DNA of 64,000 nt from Legionella rowbothamii (GCF_900639985.1 NZ_CAAAIM010000009.1:62001-126000); one strand, 5' to 3'. Shown: positions 7,875-18,040, counted from the stretch's first letter. Translations and numbers: made by a program. Notes: a model not told the origin generated them from the sequence alone.

Positions 7875-9085
7875 CTTTTAAGCCACAAGGCATGAATATT
7901 GCTTATATAGTTAGTCTGAAAACCTGCCGCACAATAAAAAAAGTAGAATTCCCACATGCGGATAAACGATTCCGTAAATCCTTGAGCAAGAATTTCCTGC
8001 TTGTTTTTTAATAAATTTTTATGCCAATCATTTAAAGTGGGAACATAATGGTGGCCTATGTCTTCGAATGATAGCAATTGTAGTGTAGTTTGGTTGGCAA
8101 TTGATTTACTTATGGAATGCACTGAGGGCAGACAACCCCCAGGAAAAATATATTTTTTAATAAAATCAACCTCATCTTTTGCTGCTTCATAAGCTTGATC
8201 ATTAATTACAATTGCTTGTAAGAAAAATAAGCCGGCGGGCTTTAGTAGTTGATGGCATTGATGAAAAAATGTATCAAAATATTTATGTCCGACTGCCTCA
8301 ATCATTTCGATTGAAACCACTTTATCATATTGTCCGCAAAGGTTTCTGTAGTCTTCTTTTAATAATTCAATTTGATGGTTTAAGCCCAATTGATTGATTT
8401 TTTCTTTGGTATAAAGATATTGCTTTTCTGAAATAGTCGTTGTGGTTACCTTACATCCATATTCTTGAGCCACGTAACAAGCAAATCCGCCCCATCCTGT
8501 GCCTATTTCCAAAATATGATCCGAGGGTTTTAATTGCAATGCGACGCAAATGGCCTGAATTTTTTTCTTAGACGCCTGCTCCAGACTGATGCCTGATGGT
8601 TTATAAATAGCGCATGAATACATCATGGAAGGGTCGAGAATTAATCTAAAGAAATGATTGCCTAAATCATAATGGGCCAGAATATTCTCTTTAGCGCGAC
8701 GAATCGAGTTAATTTTCAATTTGTAGCTTACTGTTCTCATCAGACTGAAAAAACGGGCGATGGGGCTTTCAATATTATTGAAGAGGGAGTCATTTTTAAT
8801 AAACAGTGTAATCAATTTTTGTAGATCGCCGGTATCCCAATCCCCATCAATGTAACTTTTTCCAGCACCAACAGAGCCTTCGAGTAGAATTGTTCTGTAC
8901 GCGTTGGGATTATTTATAACGATAGTAGCAGTTAAGGCATCTTCTTTGTGTTCCTGACCAAAGATATAGCTACCTTCATAATCATTGACTTCGATCCTTC
9001 CATGTGTGATGCCATTTAATAACCTGAGAAAGATTTTTTTGCATAATCGGGCGTTCAGGGCTGATAAATAATTATTTTGAGTCAT
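7871..9085 (-). CDS. Cyclopropane-fatty-acid-phospholipid synthase family methyltransferase
   Basis: 404 residues. It methylates double bonds of phospholipid acyl chains using S-adenosylmethionine. The SAM-binding motif ILEIGTGWGGFA is near residue 190. The family sequence YDLGNHFFRLILDPSMMYSCA precedes it, and ISIEMIEAVGH-type residues (VSIEMIEAVGHKY) follow. Length and domain order are normal. The ATG at 9085 has a good ribosome-binding site (GGAAAGGA) and overlaps the DUF1365 gene by 14 bases. In this context the product could be a cyclopropane or a methyl-branched/furan fatty acid, because related cassettes with FAD oxidoreductases serve those routes. That choice is inference. Confidence 0.88.
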   Translation of the reverse strand: MTQNNYLSALNARLCKKIFLRLLNGITHGRIEVNDYEGSYIFGQEHKEDALTATIVINNPNAYRTILLEGSVGAGKSYIDGDWDTGDLQKLITLFIKNDSLFNNIESPIARFFSLMRTVSYKLKINSIRRAKENILAHYDLGNHFFRLILDPSMMYSCAIYKPSGISLEQASKKKIQAICVALQLKPSDHILEIGTGWGGFACYVAQEYGCKVTTTTISEKQYLYTKEKINQLGLNHQIELLKEDYRNLCGQYDKVVSIEMIEAVGHKYFDTFFHQCHQLLKPAGLFFLQAIVINDQAYEAAKDEVDFIKKYIFPGGCLPSVHSISKSIANQTTLQLLSFEDIGHHYVPTLNDWHKNLLKNKQEILAQGFTESFIRMWEFYFFYCAAGFQTNYISNIHALWLKR

Positions 9086-9842
9086 TCTGTGTCCTTTCCT
9101 TTGAGCTTGGATGCGCATGAAATGGAACTCCCTTAAGCCATAATTTTAATGCTTGCCAGTAAATTGCTACTGCAACTTTATAGGTAACTAAAGGATGTTG
9201 CCAGAATACTTTTTTTATTGACGAAGTATCTTCAGCCTTTAAAATTAATGTCGCATCAAAATTCTTTTTTCCCTCACAATAGTTTTCCATATGAACGACT
9301 ATTTTTTGTTTATTTAATTTTAAATTAAGTTGATAAGTATAATTCATGGACATAAAGGGAGATACATGCAGTTCCTTTTGAAATTTATAAGAATAGATTT
9401 CATTTTTAGGTTGGCCCAAATGCTTTAAAACATAATTATGCCGTTCTCCCCAAGGGGTATTAGTGACTTCCAAAATTAAATAGTCCAAATATTGATTCGC
9501 TTCATCAAAGATAAAATAAATACTGATGGGGTTAAAACAATATCCCAAGCAACTAAGATGGGTTAATAAATATATTTTACCCGTTGGGTAAATCTTATAC
9601 CGATCCATAACTAATTGACGAGCATAATCATCAAGAGGGATTGGGGATTGGTTCAGGTAATCTTTTCGTCGAAATGAAAACCAATTGAACTTCTCTATGG
9701 AAACGTGTTTAATTTCTTTGAAGACAGTATTTATCTTAGCTAAATCAACCCAGAACATGAATAATTTATATGAGAATTGATGCTGTTTTGGAAAAAAGCG
9801 GCGATGTCTTACATAACCTGTAAAAATTTGATGGTTCATCAT
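9072..9842 (-). CDS. DUF1365 family protein
   Basis: 256 residues. The N-terminus has the family signature (IFTGYVRHRRFFPKQHQFSY), followed by LDLYARQL-like and HLSCLGYCFNPISIYF stretches and NTPWGERHNYVL. DUF1365 proteins are of unproven chemistry but almost always co-occur with a cyclopropane synthase and an FAD-dependent oxidoreductase, as here; in alphaproteobacteria such sets belong to singlet-oxygen or lipid-stress regulons. The start directly abuts the stop of the oxidoreductase gene and the 3' end overlaps the methylase start, so the three genes are surely one transcript. Confidence 0.85.
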   Translation of the reverse strand: MMNHQIFTGYVRHRRFFPKQHQFSYKLFMFWVDLAKINTVFKEIKHVSIEKFNWFSFRRKDYLNQSPIPLDDYARQLVMDRYKIYPTGKIYLLTHLSCLGYCFNPISIYFIFDEANQYLDYLILEVTNTPWGERHNYVLKHLGQPKNEIYSYKFQKELHVSPFMSMNYTYQLNLKLNKQKIVVHMENYCEGKKNFDATLILKAEDTSSIKKVFWQHPLVTYKVAVAIYWQALKLWLKGVPFHAHPSSKERTQNDSK

Positions 9843-11087
9843 CTAGGTTCCTATGAGCTTACAGGCATTGATTGCACTATTGACACCATCTTCATGAAAT
9901 CCATAGCCCCAATAACTTCCCACATAGTATGTATTATTTATCCCATTAATCAAATTAATGTGTTTTTGAGCTTTTAACGCAGAGATATTCAAACATGGAT
10001 GTGCATATTTAAATGATTGAATTATTTGATTTTCTGCAATTTCATTTGTTAGATTAACCGATACAAAAAAATCATGATTGGAACGAATTGATTGCAGTCG
10101 GTTCATATAGTAGGTAAGGGTTGGCGCAGTACCCTCGTTATCGAGATAATTCCAGCTTGCCCAAGCTCTTTTATTTTTAGGCATTACATTTCTGTCTTTA
10201 TGAAGGACTACTTCATTCTCAGTGTATTTTATTGCCGATAAAATGTTGATTTCTTCAGGAGTAGGTTTCTCGAGCATCGTCAAGGCTTGATCGCTATGAG
10301 TAGCGCATACGACTGCATCAAAGATGTGTTCTTCAGAATTCACGAATATCTTAACCTTATTAGCTTCTCGTATTATTCGCCCTACCTTTGAGTTTAAGTA
10401 AACTTGACCTTTTAGCCGCTCAATCATGGGGGTAATGTAGTTTTTGGAGCCTTGTTTAATAACATACCAAGTAGGTCGATTGAACACATCCAGAAGGCCA
10501 TGATTATTATAAAATTGTAATATAAAGAAAGCAGAACATTTTAGGGTATCTTCTTTATTTTTAGACCAAATAGCAGCCATCATGGGTACAAGATAACATT
10601 CTCTAAATTGCTCCGAGTACTTGTTTCCCATGATGAATTCATTAATAGATAGTTCGAGATTATTTGCCTGAGTTAAGAATTTTTTTGCGTGGGAATTAAA
10701 TAAAATAATGTCTTTTATTAGGTGATAAAAGTCTAATTTAAGCAGGTTGCGACGGTCTGAAAAAAGGGTATTTAGATTATAGCCATTGTACTCCAACTCC
10801 CGACGATCGGAGCGATAACTAAAACTCATTTCACTGGTTTGAATTGCTACATTTAACTCTTCAAGTAATTCACAGAAATTTGGATATGTTCTGTTGTTAA
10901 AAACTATAAAGCCAGTATCGATAGCATACGCAGCGTCTTCAGTTTCAACAGATACTGTGTGTGTATGGCCTCCTAGATAATCGTAAGCTTCAAATAATGA
11001 AACATCATGATTTTTGCTTAAGATATAAGCGCTCATTAAACCCGATATGCCTGAACCAATTACTGCAATCCTTTTTTTCAAAGTCAT
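9843..11087 (-). CDS. FAD/NAD(P)-binding amine-oxidase-type oxidoreductase
   Basis: 414 residues. The dinucleotide-binding motif VIGSGISGLMSAYIL is at residues ~9-23, followed by LFEAYDYLGGHTHTV (the second FAD contact) and DTGFIVFNNRTYPNF. The C-terminal FAD motif is YYVGSYWGYGFHEDGVNSA. It belongs to the amine-oxidase/phytoene-desaturase-like group found next to DUF1365 and Cfa proteins. It probably oxidises or desaturates a lipid made by the downstream methylase. It is the first gene of the cassette; about 220 bases upstream separate it from the giant gene's 3' end and should hold the operon promoter, though I cannot identify a clear one. Confidence 0.83.
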   Translation of the reverse strand: MTLKKRIAVIGSGISGLMSAYILSKNHDVSLFEAYDYLGGHTHTVSVETEDAAYAIDTGFIVFNNRTYPNFCELLEELNVAIQTSEMSFSYRSDRRELEYNGYNLNTLFSDRRNLLKLDFYHLIKDIILFNSHAKKFLTQANNLELSINEFIMGNKYSEQFRECYLVPMMAAIWSKNKEDTLKCSAFFILQFYNNHGLLDVFNRPTWYVIKQGSKNYITPMIERLKGQVYLNSKVGRIIREANKVKIFVNSEEHIFDAVVCATHSDQALTMLEKPTPEEINILSAIKYTENEVVLHKDRNVMPKNKRAWASWNYLDNEGTAPTLTYYMNRLQSIRSNHDFFVSVNLTNEIAENQIIQSFKYAHPCLNISALKAQKHINLINGINNTYYVGSYWGYGFHEDGVNSAINACKLIGT

Positions 11088-11307
11088 CCCTTTTTGTCCT
11101 TTTGGTTGTTAATTTATTTAAGGGAGGATACCTTGTCAAGGCGACTTGTTAGGTTTTATCTTAATCTAACACTTTATATTTTAATGTGTTCTGTGAATGC
11201 CCCATACCCTGAAAAAGCTATTGCTAAAATATGAGAACAGGAACCGCTACCGATAATTTTATTTAGAGCACGATGACCTCACACTAGACCTTAAATTGAT
11301 GATGCTC

Positions 11308-14300
11308 TTATAACCCATGATTTCTCTCTTGCTCTGCAATGGAATGAACTGTGGATTGATTGAGCTCTTGTCGGGCACCAAACTGGTGAAAAAAGGTGGG
11401 GTCTTCATCCTTCAAAAGGCGTAAATGCCGTTCACGAAGAGTGTTCATTGTAGTGGATTTTGACCAGGATTTTCCTGTATTTTCACAATAGAATGCTTCA
11501 ATCAATATAGGACCGCAGCTGCTGAGGTCCGTTTGGGGTAAAACGTTCGTTGAATACTCAATACTCATTCCATCCCCTATTAACTGGGCTTCCTGTAAAT
11601 CTGCATAAAGCAGAGTAATTTGCTCCAGTTTTTCCTGCTCAGAAAGAAACCCATCAAAATAAATGAGTTTGGTAATTGTAGAGCCTACCCAATTGATTTG
11701 CATTCCTACCCAATGTTTTTTTGCGGCGTCATTAATAGGAATTAATACGCGAGCTTGAGTGTTTTCTGTCAACGCAGCATGTATTTTCCAGCTCTTTAAC
11801 GTTTCTCCGATGCGCGCATATTTTGAAGAACTTTCCAGTTGCACTGCACTCAAGCAGATTGTCGGCAGAACCCCCTTCATGCGATATTCCAGTATTATAT
11901 TAATGTCTTCAGCTTCATAATAATAATTTTGATTAGAAGGATAATAATTTTTAGGAACTGTAAAAATACTTAAGGGCGGCACGCTCCTGTATGGAGACTG
12001 AGCGAAACTGAGCGTATTTTCCTGAATTACCGAATTTTCCTTGGATAGGACGCCGTCGGTCGCTAATTGCGGGTTGTTTTGCTTTTTATTGGAGGAGGCG
12101 CTATGGAAAAAGCCAATATCTTTACGTTTTTTAGATGAGGACTTAGTTTTCTCAGATTGAGGTAAAACAGGGTTTACGTTTTCTTCCTCTAAATCAAGAG
12201 TATTTTTAATACTTTTTAGCTGGGTTTTTAAATTGTCGTCCATATTCGATGGTGTATTTTGAATACATTTACTTATGTAGTAGCTAAGTAGGGCATTAAT
12301 AGCGCTTTCTTCTTGTTTGCATTCAGCCGCTCGTCTTAATAAAACAGAGGCGATGTGGGAGATGGATTGAGGTGAGCGATAAATTGCCAACTTATAAATA
12401 AGTGTTTGCATCTCTACCAGATTTAATCTCCTCCATAACTCATCAAGAGTTGCTGATTGAATTAATTGCTCTCTTTCCAGACCAGAGCATGTGTTTAATA
12501 GCGCAATAAAGTATTTTGCCTCTGAGGAGTTTAAAAGATCGACTAGGAAGATAGCAGGTATGTGCTTAAAAAAATCGTGGACCAGTAAAGTTGTGGGAGA
12601 ACAAGTAGAAACCCAATTTCTTATGTCATTGGCAGCCACTCTTGGAATTAAATGGTTGGCCATATAGGTTTTCATGATATTTTTTAACTCAGTACGAAAT
12701 ATCTCTTCTTGTTGTTGCGCTATGGCATTAAAGAGAGGTATGCAGTGTTCTAGAGACGAGGGGACAGCCGCATGTTCTTCTTCTTGAGGGCTGGGCAGTT
12801 TTTCCTCTTTTTCCTGCATGTCATGAACAGGAAGGCTAAAGTCCTTGATCGGGCATGTATACGGAATAATTTTAAGTGTTCTATTTCCTTTGGGTGCACT
12901 TGTCCCGTTTTGAACTTCGTGCAACTCATCTTCGTCGTCCCAATTGTCGGTTACCACACAATGGTTATCCTGATCCAGATGATATTCTGGCTCATTGGCC
13001 AAAAACTCAGGGGCAAGCGAGAGCTGTTTTCTTTGCTCGTTCATCAAAGGGGCTATATATTGGTTATGAATGTCTTGAAATGAAAGAACATAACCGATTT
13101 TATTACCTGTCTTACGGATAACGCGTCCTACCATTTGCTCTATATCTTGCTCAGGCTGAGTCGAATTAGGTTTGCGGGCAATAATTTCCCAGGCTAAATC
13201 CGGACAATCAAAGCCAAAACGCAGTTTTTCTACTGCAATTAAAACTCCAGCATTAGAATGGGTTACAAACTCTTTGAGCTGTTTATCATGCTCCTTTTTA
13301 TTGACTTTACTATGAACGGCGTAGGCGCGAATGTTGGCTTTCAGCAAATAAGCGCATAATTGTTCGCTTACCTTAATCGATGGCACATAGATAATTCCCT
13401 TGGTTTCTGCTAGGGTTAGTCCTTCTCCTTCAATGCCTGGATGATATTGATGTTGCAACAAATCGGGCAAGCAGCGCAGAAGTATCTTAACATTCGCCTT
13501 TGAATAATCCAGGTTGAAACTACACGCCACAATGGACGCATGAAAAGCTCCCTTAAAAGCATCTTGAATGCTCATCGAATACAGTGTATTTGGAATGCGA
13601 TCCGGTTTGGGAGGGGTGGCACTACTGGCAATAGTGATAGGCGGTGCGTCTTTTTTGGCAAATAACGTACAGGTCCTGCCGACTTGAGAAGAATAGGCAT
13701 GATATTCATCAAAAAGGACTAAAGAAGCGGAAGTCACATAAGCTTCATCTTGAGCCATCAATTTTTTGAAACTTTTCTCGCAACAAATGATAATCGTTTT
13801 CTGTTGTTTAACCCAGCGATTTTTTCCAAATAATTCCAGACAGACGCTTTGGCTATCGCTGGAAAGCTTTAAAACAGCCTCATTAGAAATACTTAAGGCA
13901 TCGCCTTTCTTGGATAGAGTGGCATTATAACGGATTAAATCCTCATAAAATTGATTCACCAGATTAATGTGCGGGGTGACAATAAAAACAGGCGTATTCT
14001 CCATCGATGCGTGCCAGGCCATCAAGGCTAAGGTGGATTGAATCAGGGTTTTACCACTTCCTGTGGCCATCACAAAGCGTGATGGAAATTGATAGGCCTG
14101 AGTCACTTGTTGAATTGCTTTTTTCTGATACTCGCGCAATGCGCTCTTGGTGTAATCATAATGATTAATTAGATTATAAAAATTGGTTTTAAAATCATTG
14201 CCTTTTAATAAAGAAAGCGCCATTGCCGCAGAGGGCTTTTCGTCAATATGATTGGCAGCCGCATGGCAACGTAGCAAATTAAATTGCTGTAAAAACTTCT

Positions 14301-17028
14301 CATAATTCGCGTGACGTTGACGATTCACCTCAATAAGGTTATTTAGCGATTTAATCGCGTGGCGTACCTGGTGTTGCCAGGATGGTGGCGCATTCTTTAA
14401 ATTCATAGGCTCGTCAAAAGAGCGTGCTTTTATTCCACTGGCAGCAAATGCATTACGGTGCTTTATGGCGCGGACAAGATGAATGTCGCTGGCTGGAAGA
14501 GTAGAAAAACCCCTCTTCTTATTCCCTTCAAATAAATAATCGAGAACAATTTGAAAATAATAATCCTCACCCCATTTTCTGGCTTGAGTGGCCTCAGGAA
14601 ATAAGAAAAATAAGTGTGCTTCCTCGTGAATTAACTCGCGAATACGCGCCATATTAATCATAAAAAATTTAGAACCTAAGGTGGTAGAGGCCTTCGCCCG
14701 GCCTGAGCCTGTTGCCACACTAATGCAGCCTATGTCGCTTAAGCGGTCTTTCAACACCCCAAATAGCTCATGCCAAGATGGAGTAATCTGCAGTGAGGGG
14801 ACCGCTAAATTCTTAATGTTATCATCTAGTAAGATGAATTCATTAAGTGTGTATTCATAAGCAAATAAAAAGGCAGCTAGTCGCCTTACGGTAATGGTGC
14901 CCAAATGTTCTTGATAATCCCCATTGTATTGGCTGTTCATCTTTTTGATGACTAATAGGTCAAAAGAAGGAGATAAATGAGCGAGGAATACCGGTAATTC
15001 TTCTTCAGTGCAAATAAGCGCTACTCGACTCTGTGTTAGAGGAGGAATCAAGGCGTTTTCTTTCCTGCCCGCACAGACAAAGGTTGTGATTTCACATGGA
15101 TTGACGTGCTCCTGTAGCGAATATAAATCCATTTCCCAGTGCGAGGTTTGAATAGGATGACGATGTGCGGGTTCGTTTGACCTGGGTAGACTACTTACAG
15201 GAAGAAAGGAGAGTTCCTGAGATACTGTTTTTTTAGAATCCGATGCAGGGGGAACAGGGCGTTGAGGAAGAGCTATATTCGTAAGATATTTAGAGGCAAT
15301 TCCCGTCTCATGATAAAGTTTAATATAAGGGGGCTCCATCGAGCGGAAACCCTGTTTGGGAGAACCGGAGGAAATAAATCGGTTTTGATGATCATTCCCA
15401 TCGTGTACGACGTTATTGGAATGAGAGGGCGCTGCTTCAATTATCAGGTTAGGTAGTTCAGAAGCTGCGTCTATTTTTGAGCGTTTCGAAACTAAATAGG
15501 CTGCTGCTTCGTTTTTGGAGTTTTGGGGTAGGCTGTCCCGTTTTCTTTTCTTTAATGTGGCGTACTCAGAGTGCTGTGGTATGGTGTTTTTTTCTTTCAA
15601 TACTTGAGTTAACAAGGAGGAAACGCTTTGTCCCTTTTTTGGGTCTTGGGTTGGACCAATATCTAAATAGCCGCTCGCGAATAAAGCTGGGTTCTGACTT
15701 GGCACTAGCCGTCTCTCTTCCGTGTCAGCAAGCAACCACAGCACTGTGTCACGTGCATCAGGGCCTGCAATTGGCCCGGCATTTAAATTTGCGTTATCTA
15801 ATAAGCTAGGATGCTTTATTAAGAATTGGCGTCCTATGGAAGAGCGGGCAAGCAACCACAAAACAGTTATTCCTGCATGAGGTCCTTCCATTGGCCCGGT
15901 ATTTAAATTTTTATTATCTAATAAATCAGGATGATTTATTAAGAATTGAAGTCCTTGGGGAGAACCGGCAAGATACCACAAGACTGTTTTCCCCGTGTCA
16001 GGTCCTTCCATTGGCCCAGTATTTAAATTTATATTATCTAATAAACCAGGATGATCTATTAAGAATTGAAGTCCTTCGATAGTACTGGTAAGCGCCCACA
16101 AAACAGTTATTCCTGCATGAGGGCCTTCCATTGGGCCGGTATTTAAATTTGCGTTATCTAATAAACTAGGATGCTTTATTAAGAATTGGCGTCCTATGGA
16201 AGAGCGGGCAAGCCGCCACAAAACAGTTATTCCTGCATGAGGTCCCTCCATTGGCCCGGTATTTACATTTTTATTATCTAATAAATCAGGATGATTTATT
16301 AAGAATTGAAGTCCTTGGGGAGAACCGGCAAGATACCACAAGACCGTTTTCCCCTTGTCAGGTCCTTCCATTGGCCCGGTATTTAAGTTTGCGTTATCTA
16401 ATAAACTAGGATGCTTTATTAATAATTCACGTCCTTCTTCAAAGTTTGCAAGCAACCATAGTAATGTTATTTCAGAGTCGTGCCTTATCTTAGCATTTAA
16501 ATTGACTTGACTTAATGAATCAGGATTTTGAATTAATGAGCGATGTTCTATTGGAGTAGCAAATCCCCCCAAGGCGCTTATTCCTGCTGAAAGATCTTCG
16601 GGATGGGCAGCAAATATCACCAAGGCGATTATTCCTGCTGAAAGATCTTCTTTTAAAAGCTGATTAAGATTTTTTGGGGTAAGCAAATTTCGATTTTCAT
16701 TTAAAAAATTAATCCCTGATGCTGTTTTTGTCAGAGCCGATAATAATGTTATATTCGTCTCTTCAGGATTAATTTCACCTAATATTTTTGAGTGATTAAT
16801 TAATAAATTAATGCCGTGAATATTAATTACTAAAAAAATTAAGTTGGTATAATCTGCATATTTACTTTGGTCAGGATTGTAATAAAGCTCATTTAAAAAT
16901 GATGAGGTTAATAACCGAGGATATTTTTTTAGTATCTCTTCAGGTTCTAATCTTTCTATAATTGTTTTTAAATTATGTTCTAGAGCAGTTTCTTGAGCAA
17001 AAAAAGGAGATTCATTTTTTTCTTGCAT
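11308..17028 (-). CDS. 1906-residue multidomain effector-like protein: 40-aa repeats, GT-like region, SF2 helicase, ULP-like protease
   Basis: Residues ~176-476 hold about eight 40-residue repeats (core TVLWxLAxSxxGxQFLIxHP then LLDNxNLNTGPMEGP), ankyrin-like or another alpha-solenoid. A linker at ~490-520 has basic NLS-like runs (KKRKRD, SKRSK). Residues ~650-880 resemble a GT-A glycosyltransferase (EFILLDDNI near 737, WGEDYYFQ near 822), reminiscent of the TET-associated type. Residues ~960-1340 are an SF2 helicase: ATGSGKT (~987), DEYH (~1102), SATP (~1134), QMVGRVIRK (~1302). Residues ~1690-1880 match ULP1/C48 proteases: KHWVGMQINW (His ~1771), IYFDGF, QTDLSSCGP (Cys ~1838). The ATG at 17028 has AAAGGAT upstream; an ATG at 17064 is possible. 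A host-directed role, probably cutting ubiquitin-like modifiers, is inferred. Confidence 0.75.
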   Translation of the reverse strand: MQEKNESPFFAQETALEHNLKTIIERLEPEEILKKYPRLLTSSFLNELYYNPDQSKYADYTNLIFLVINIHGINLLINHSKILGEINPEETNITLLSALTKTASGINFLNENRNLLTPKNLNQLLKEDLSAGIIALVIFAAHPEDLSAGISALGGFATPIEHRSLIQNPDSLSQVNLNAKIRHDSEITLLWLLANFEEGRELLIKHPSLLDNANLNTGPMEGPDKGKTVLWYLAGSPQGLQFLINHPDLLDNKNVNTGPMEGPHAGITVLWRLARSSIGRQFLIKHPSLLDNANLNTGPMEGPHAGITVLWALTSTIEGLQFLIDHPGLLDNINLNTGPMEGPDTGKTVLWYLAGSPQGLQFLINHPDLLDNKNLNTGPMEGPHAGITVLWLLARSSIGRQFLIKHPSLLDNANLNAGPIAGPDARDTVLWLLADTEERRLVPSQNPALFASGYLDIGPTQDPKKGQSVSSLLTQVLKEKNTIPQHSEYATLKKRKRDSLPQNSKNEAAAYLVSKRSKIDAASELPNLIIEAAPSHSNNVVHDGNDHQNRFISSGSPKQGFRSMEPPYIKLYHETGIASKYLTNIALPQRPVPPASDSKKTVSQELSFLPVSSLPRSNEPAHRHPIQTSHWEMDLYSLQEHVNPCEITTFVCAGRKENALIPPLTQSRVALICTEEELPVFLAHLSPSFDLLVIKKMNSQYNGDYQEHLGTITVRRLAAFLFAYEYTLNEFILLDDNIKNLAVPSLQITPSWHELFGVLKDRLSDIGCISVATGSGRAKASTTLGSKFFMINMARIRELIHEEAHLFFLFPEATQARKWGEDYYFQIVLDYLFEGNKKRGFSTLPASDIHLVRAIKHRNAFAASGIKARSFDEPMNLKNAPPSWQHQVRHAIKSLNNLIEVNRQRHANYEKFLQQFNLLRCHAAANHIDEKPSAAMALSLLKGNDFKTNFYNLINHYDYTKSALREYQKKAIQQVTQAYQFPSRFVMATGSGKTLIQSTLALMAWHASMENTPVFIVTPHINLVNQFYEDLIRYNATLSKKGDALSISNEAVLKLSSDSQSVCLELFGKNRWVKQQKTIIICCEKSFKKLMAQDEAYVTSASLVLFDEYHAYSSQVGRTCTLFAKKDAPPITIASSATPPKPDRIPNTLYSMSIQDAFKGAFHASIVACSFNLDYSKANVKILLRCLPDLLQHQYHPGIEGEGLTLAETKGIIYVPSIKVSEQLCAYLLKANIRAYAVHSKVNKKEHDKQLKEFVTHSNAGVLIAVEKLRFGFDCPDLAWEIIARKPNSTQPEQDIEQMVGRVIRKTGNKIGYVLSFQDIHNQYIAPLMNEQRKQLSLAPEFLANEPEYHLDQDNHCVVTDNWDDEDELHEVQNGTSAPKGNRTLKIIPYTCPIKDFSLPVHDMQEKEEKLPSPQEEEHAAVPSSLEHCIPLFNAIAQQQEEIFRTELKNIMKTYMANHLIPRVAANDIRNWVSTCSPTTLLVHDFFKHIPAIFLVDLLNSSEAKYFIALLNTCSGLEREQLIQSATLDELWRRLNLVEMQTLIYKLAIYRSPQSISHIASVLLRRAAECKQEESAINALLSYYISKCIQNTPSNMDDNLKTQLKSIKNTLDLEEENVNPVLPQSEKTKSSSKKRKDIGFFHSASSNKKQNNPQLATDGVLSKENSVIQENTLSFAQSPYRSVPPLSIFTVPKNYYPSNQNYYYEAEDINIILEYRMKGVLPTICLSAVQLESSSKYARIGETLKSWKIHAALTENTQARVLIPINDAAKKHWVGMQINWVGSTITKLIYFDGFLSEQEKLEQITLLYADLQEAQLIGDGMSIEYSTNVLPQTDLSSCGPILIEAFYCENTGKSWSKSTTMNTLRERHLRLLKDEDPTFFHQFGARQELNQSTVHSIAEQERNHGL
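15661..16500. repeat. 120-bp tandem repeats inside the giant gene, with a 360-bp higher-order unit
   Basis: The same 120-base phase (for example the 'atttaaattt..ttatcta' block) recurs at 15781, 15901, 16021, 16141, 16261 and 16381, with degraded copies on both sides. Segment 15781-16020 is nearly identical to 16141-16380, so a 360-bp block was duplicated recently. The repeats encode the 40-residue protein repeats. Such arrays change copy number by recombination and are a risk for assembly errors. Confidence 0.92.
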
Positions 17029-17224
17029 GATTAATATCCTTTGGGCGAGATAAGAGCCAATCATCTACAATCAAAACCAATAAATATTTTGGTTGATATT
17101 TGTTTAAAGAAGCTATAATGTATCCTTATTGTATATATTTTGGAATCCATTATTTGAGAAACTAATATTTTCTTGAATGGAAATTTATGCATTGTCCACT
17201 TAGGGTATGTGCTTCCAATTAACC

Positions 17225-18040
17225 TTATGTTTTTATTGACATACATGCCTCATACATGATTTTTATTTCTGTTAATTTTTTAATACCTCTATATATAGTT
17301 AAAATACCGGTTGGGTGTTTATTATTAGTATTTTTGTGCCCTCCTAATCGAGCAATTTGAAAATAGACTTGCTCGAGAGTAATACTGTCAATATTCTCTA
17401 ATTTCTTGTGGTAATAATATACATGAAGGGCCTCAATTTCTGATTTTTGAAAACAGTTGCTTGCAGGCCTACTTTTTGCGTGTCTGGCCTGATGTATCAG
17501 CCAGTAAGTTTGAACGGAGGCCATGTTAATCATTGTTGTCAAATTTTGAATAGCATCTCGAGTGGTATACAAATAAATCTGCTCTGCTTTATAAGCGGTT
17601 TTCAGTACTTTATGAAATGATTCGATATGCCACCTTTTCTATACGACTCCACTACAAATCTCACCTCTTCGAGCGTATTAACTGGGAGGTTAGTTAATAG
17701 TGTCCATTTACTTTCTATACCAGATGCTTCTACCACATTCATTTGAATGGGTGGCAAATTATTCTGTGGGTGGCTAGCACCACGGTGAATAGGTGGGAGC
17801 AAAACATTCTCTAAAGATTTTAAGCTAATCTCTTCGTGAGTGTCAGACTTGGCACATTGAAGAAAATCCTTACCAAGGCAAGTTTTTTGCTCAAATAAAC
17901 TTGATAGTTTATTCTTGCGTGCTCTTGCGGATTTTCCGGTTGAACGGTCCGATTTGCTTCTGATTACGAATTTAAATTGCTCCTCATCATATTTAAAGTC
18001 GCTGAGAAACTATAAATCAATTTTATGAGCAATAAGAGTA
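17225..18040 (-). pseudogene. IS4-family transposase remnant
   Basis: Two frames together spell an IS4/Tn5-type transposase. The upstream part (about 18020-17602) reads FKFVIRSKSDRSTGKSAR and later WTLLTNLPVNTLEEV and YRKGGISNHF. The downstream part (17572-17225) reads TRDAIQNLTTMINMASVQTYWL and ends in ARLGGHKNTNNKHPTGILTIYRG, the IS4 C-terminal signature. A frameshift near 17590 separates them, and the N-terminal third with the first catalytic Asp is missing. No terminal inverted repeats were recognised. It marks the left border of the accessory region beside the giant gene. Confidence 0.8.

Noticed and set aside
15262..16082. Plus-strand frames across the 120-bp repeats
   Set aside because: They are antisense shadows created by the repeat; the minus-strand frame is continuous over 5.7 kb with clear domains.
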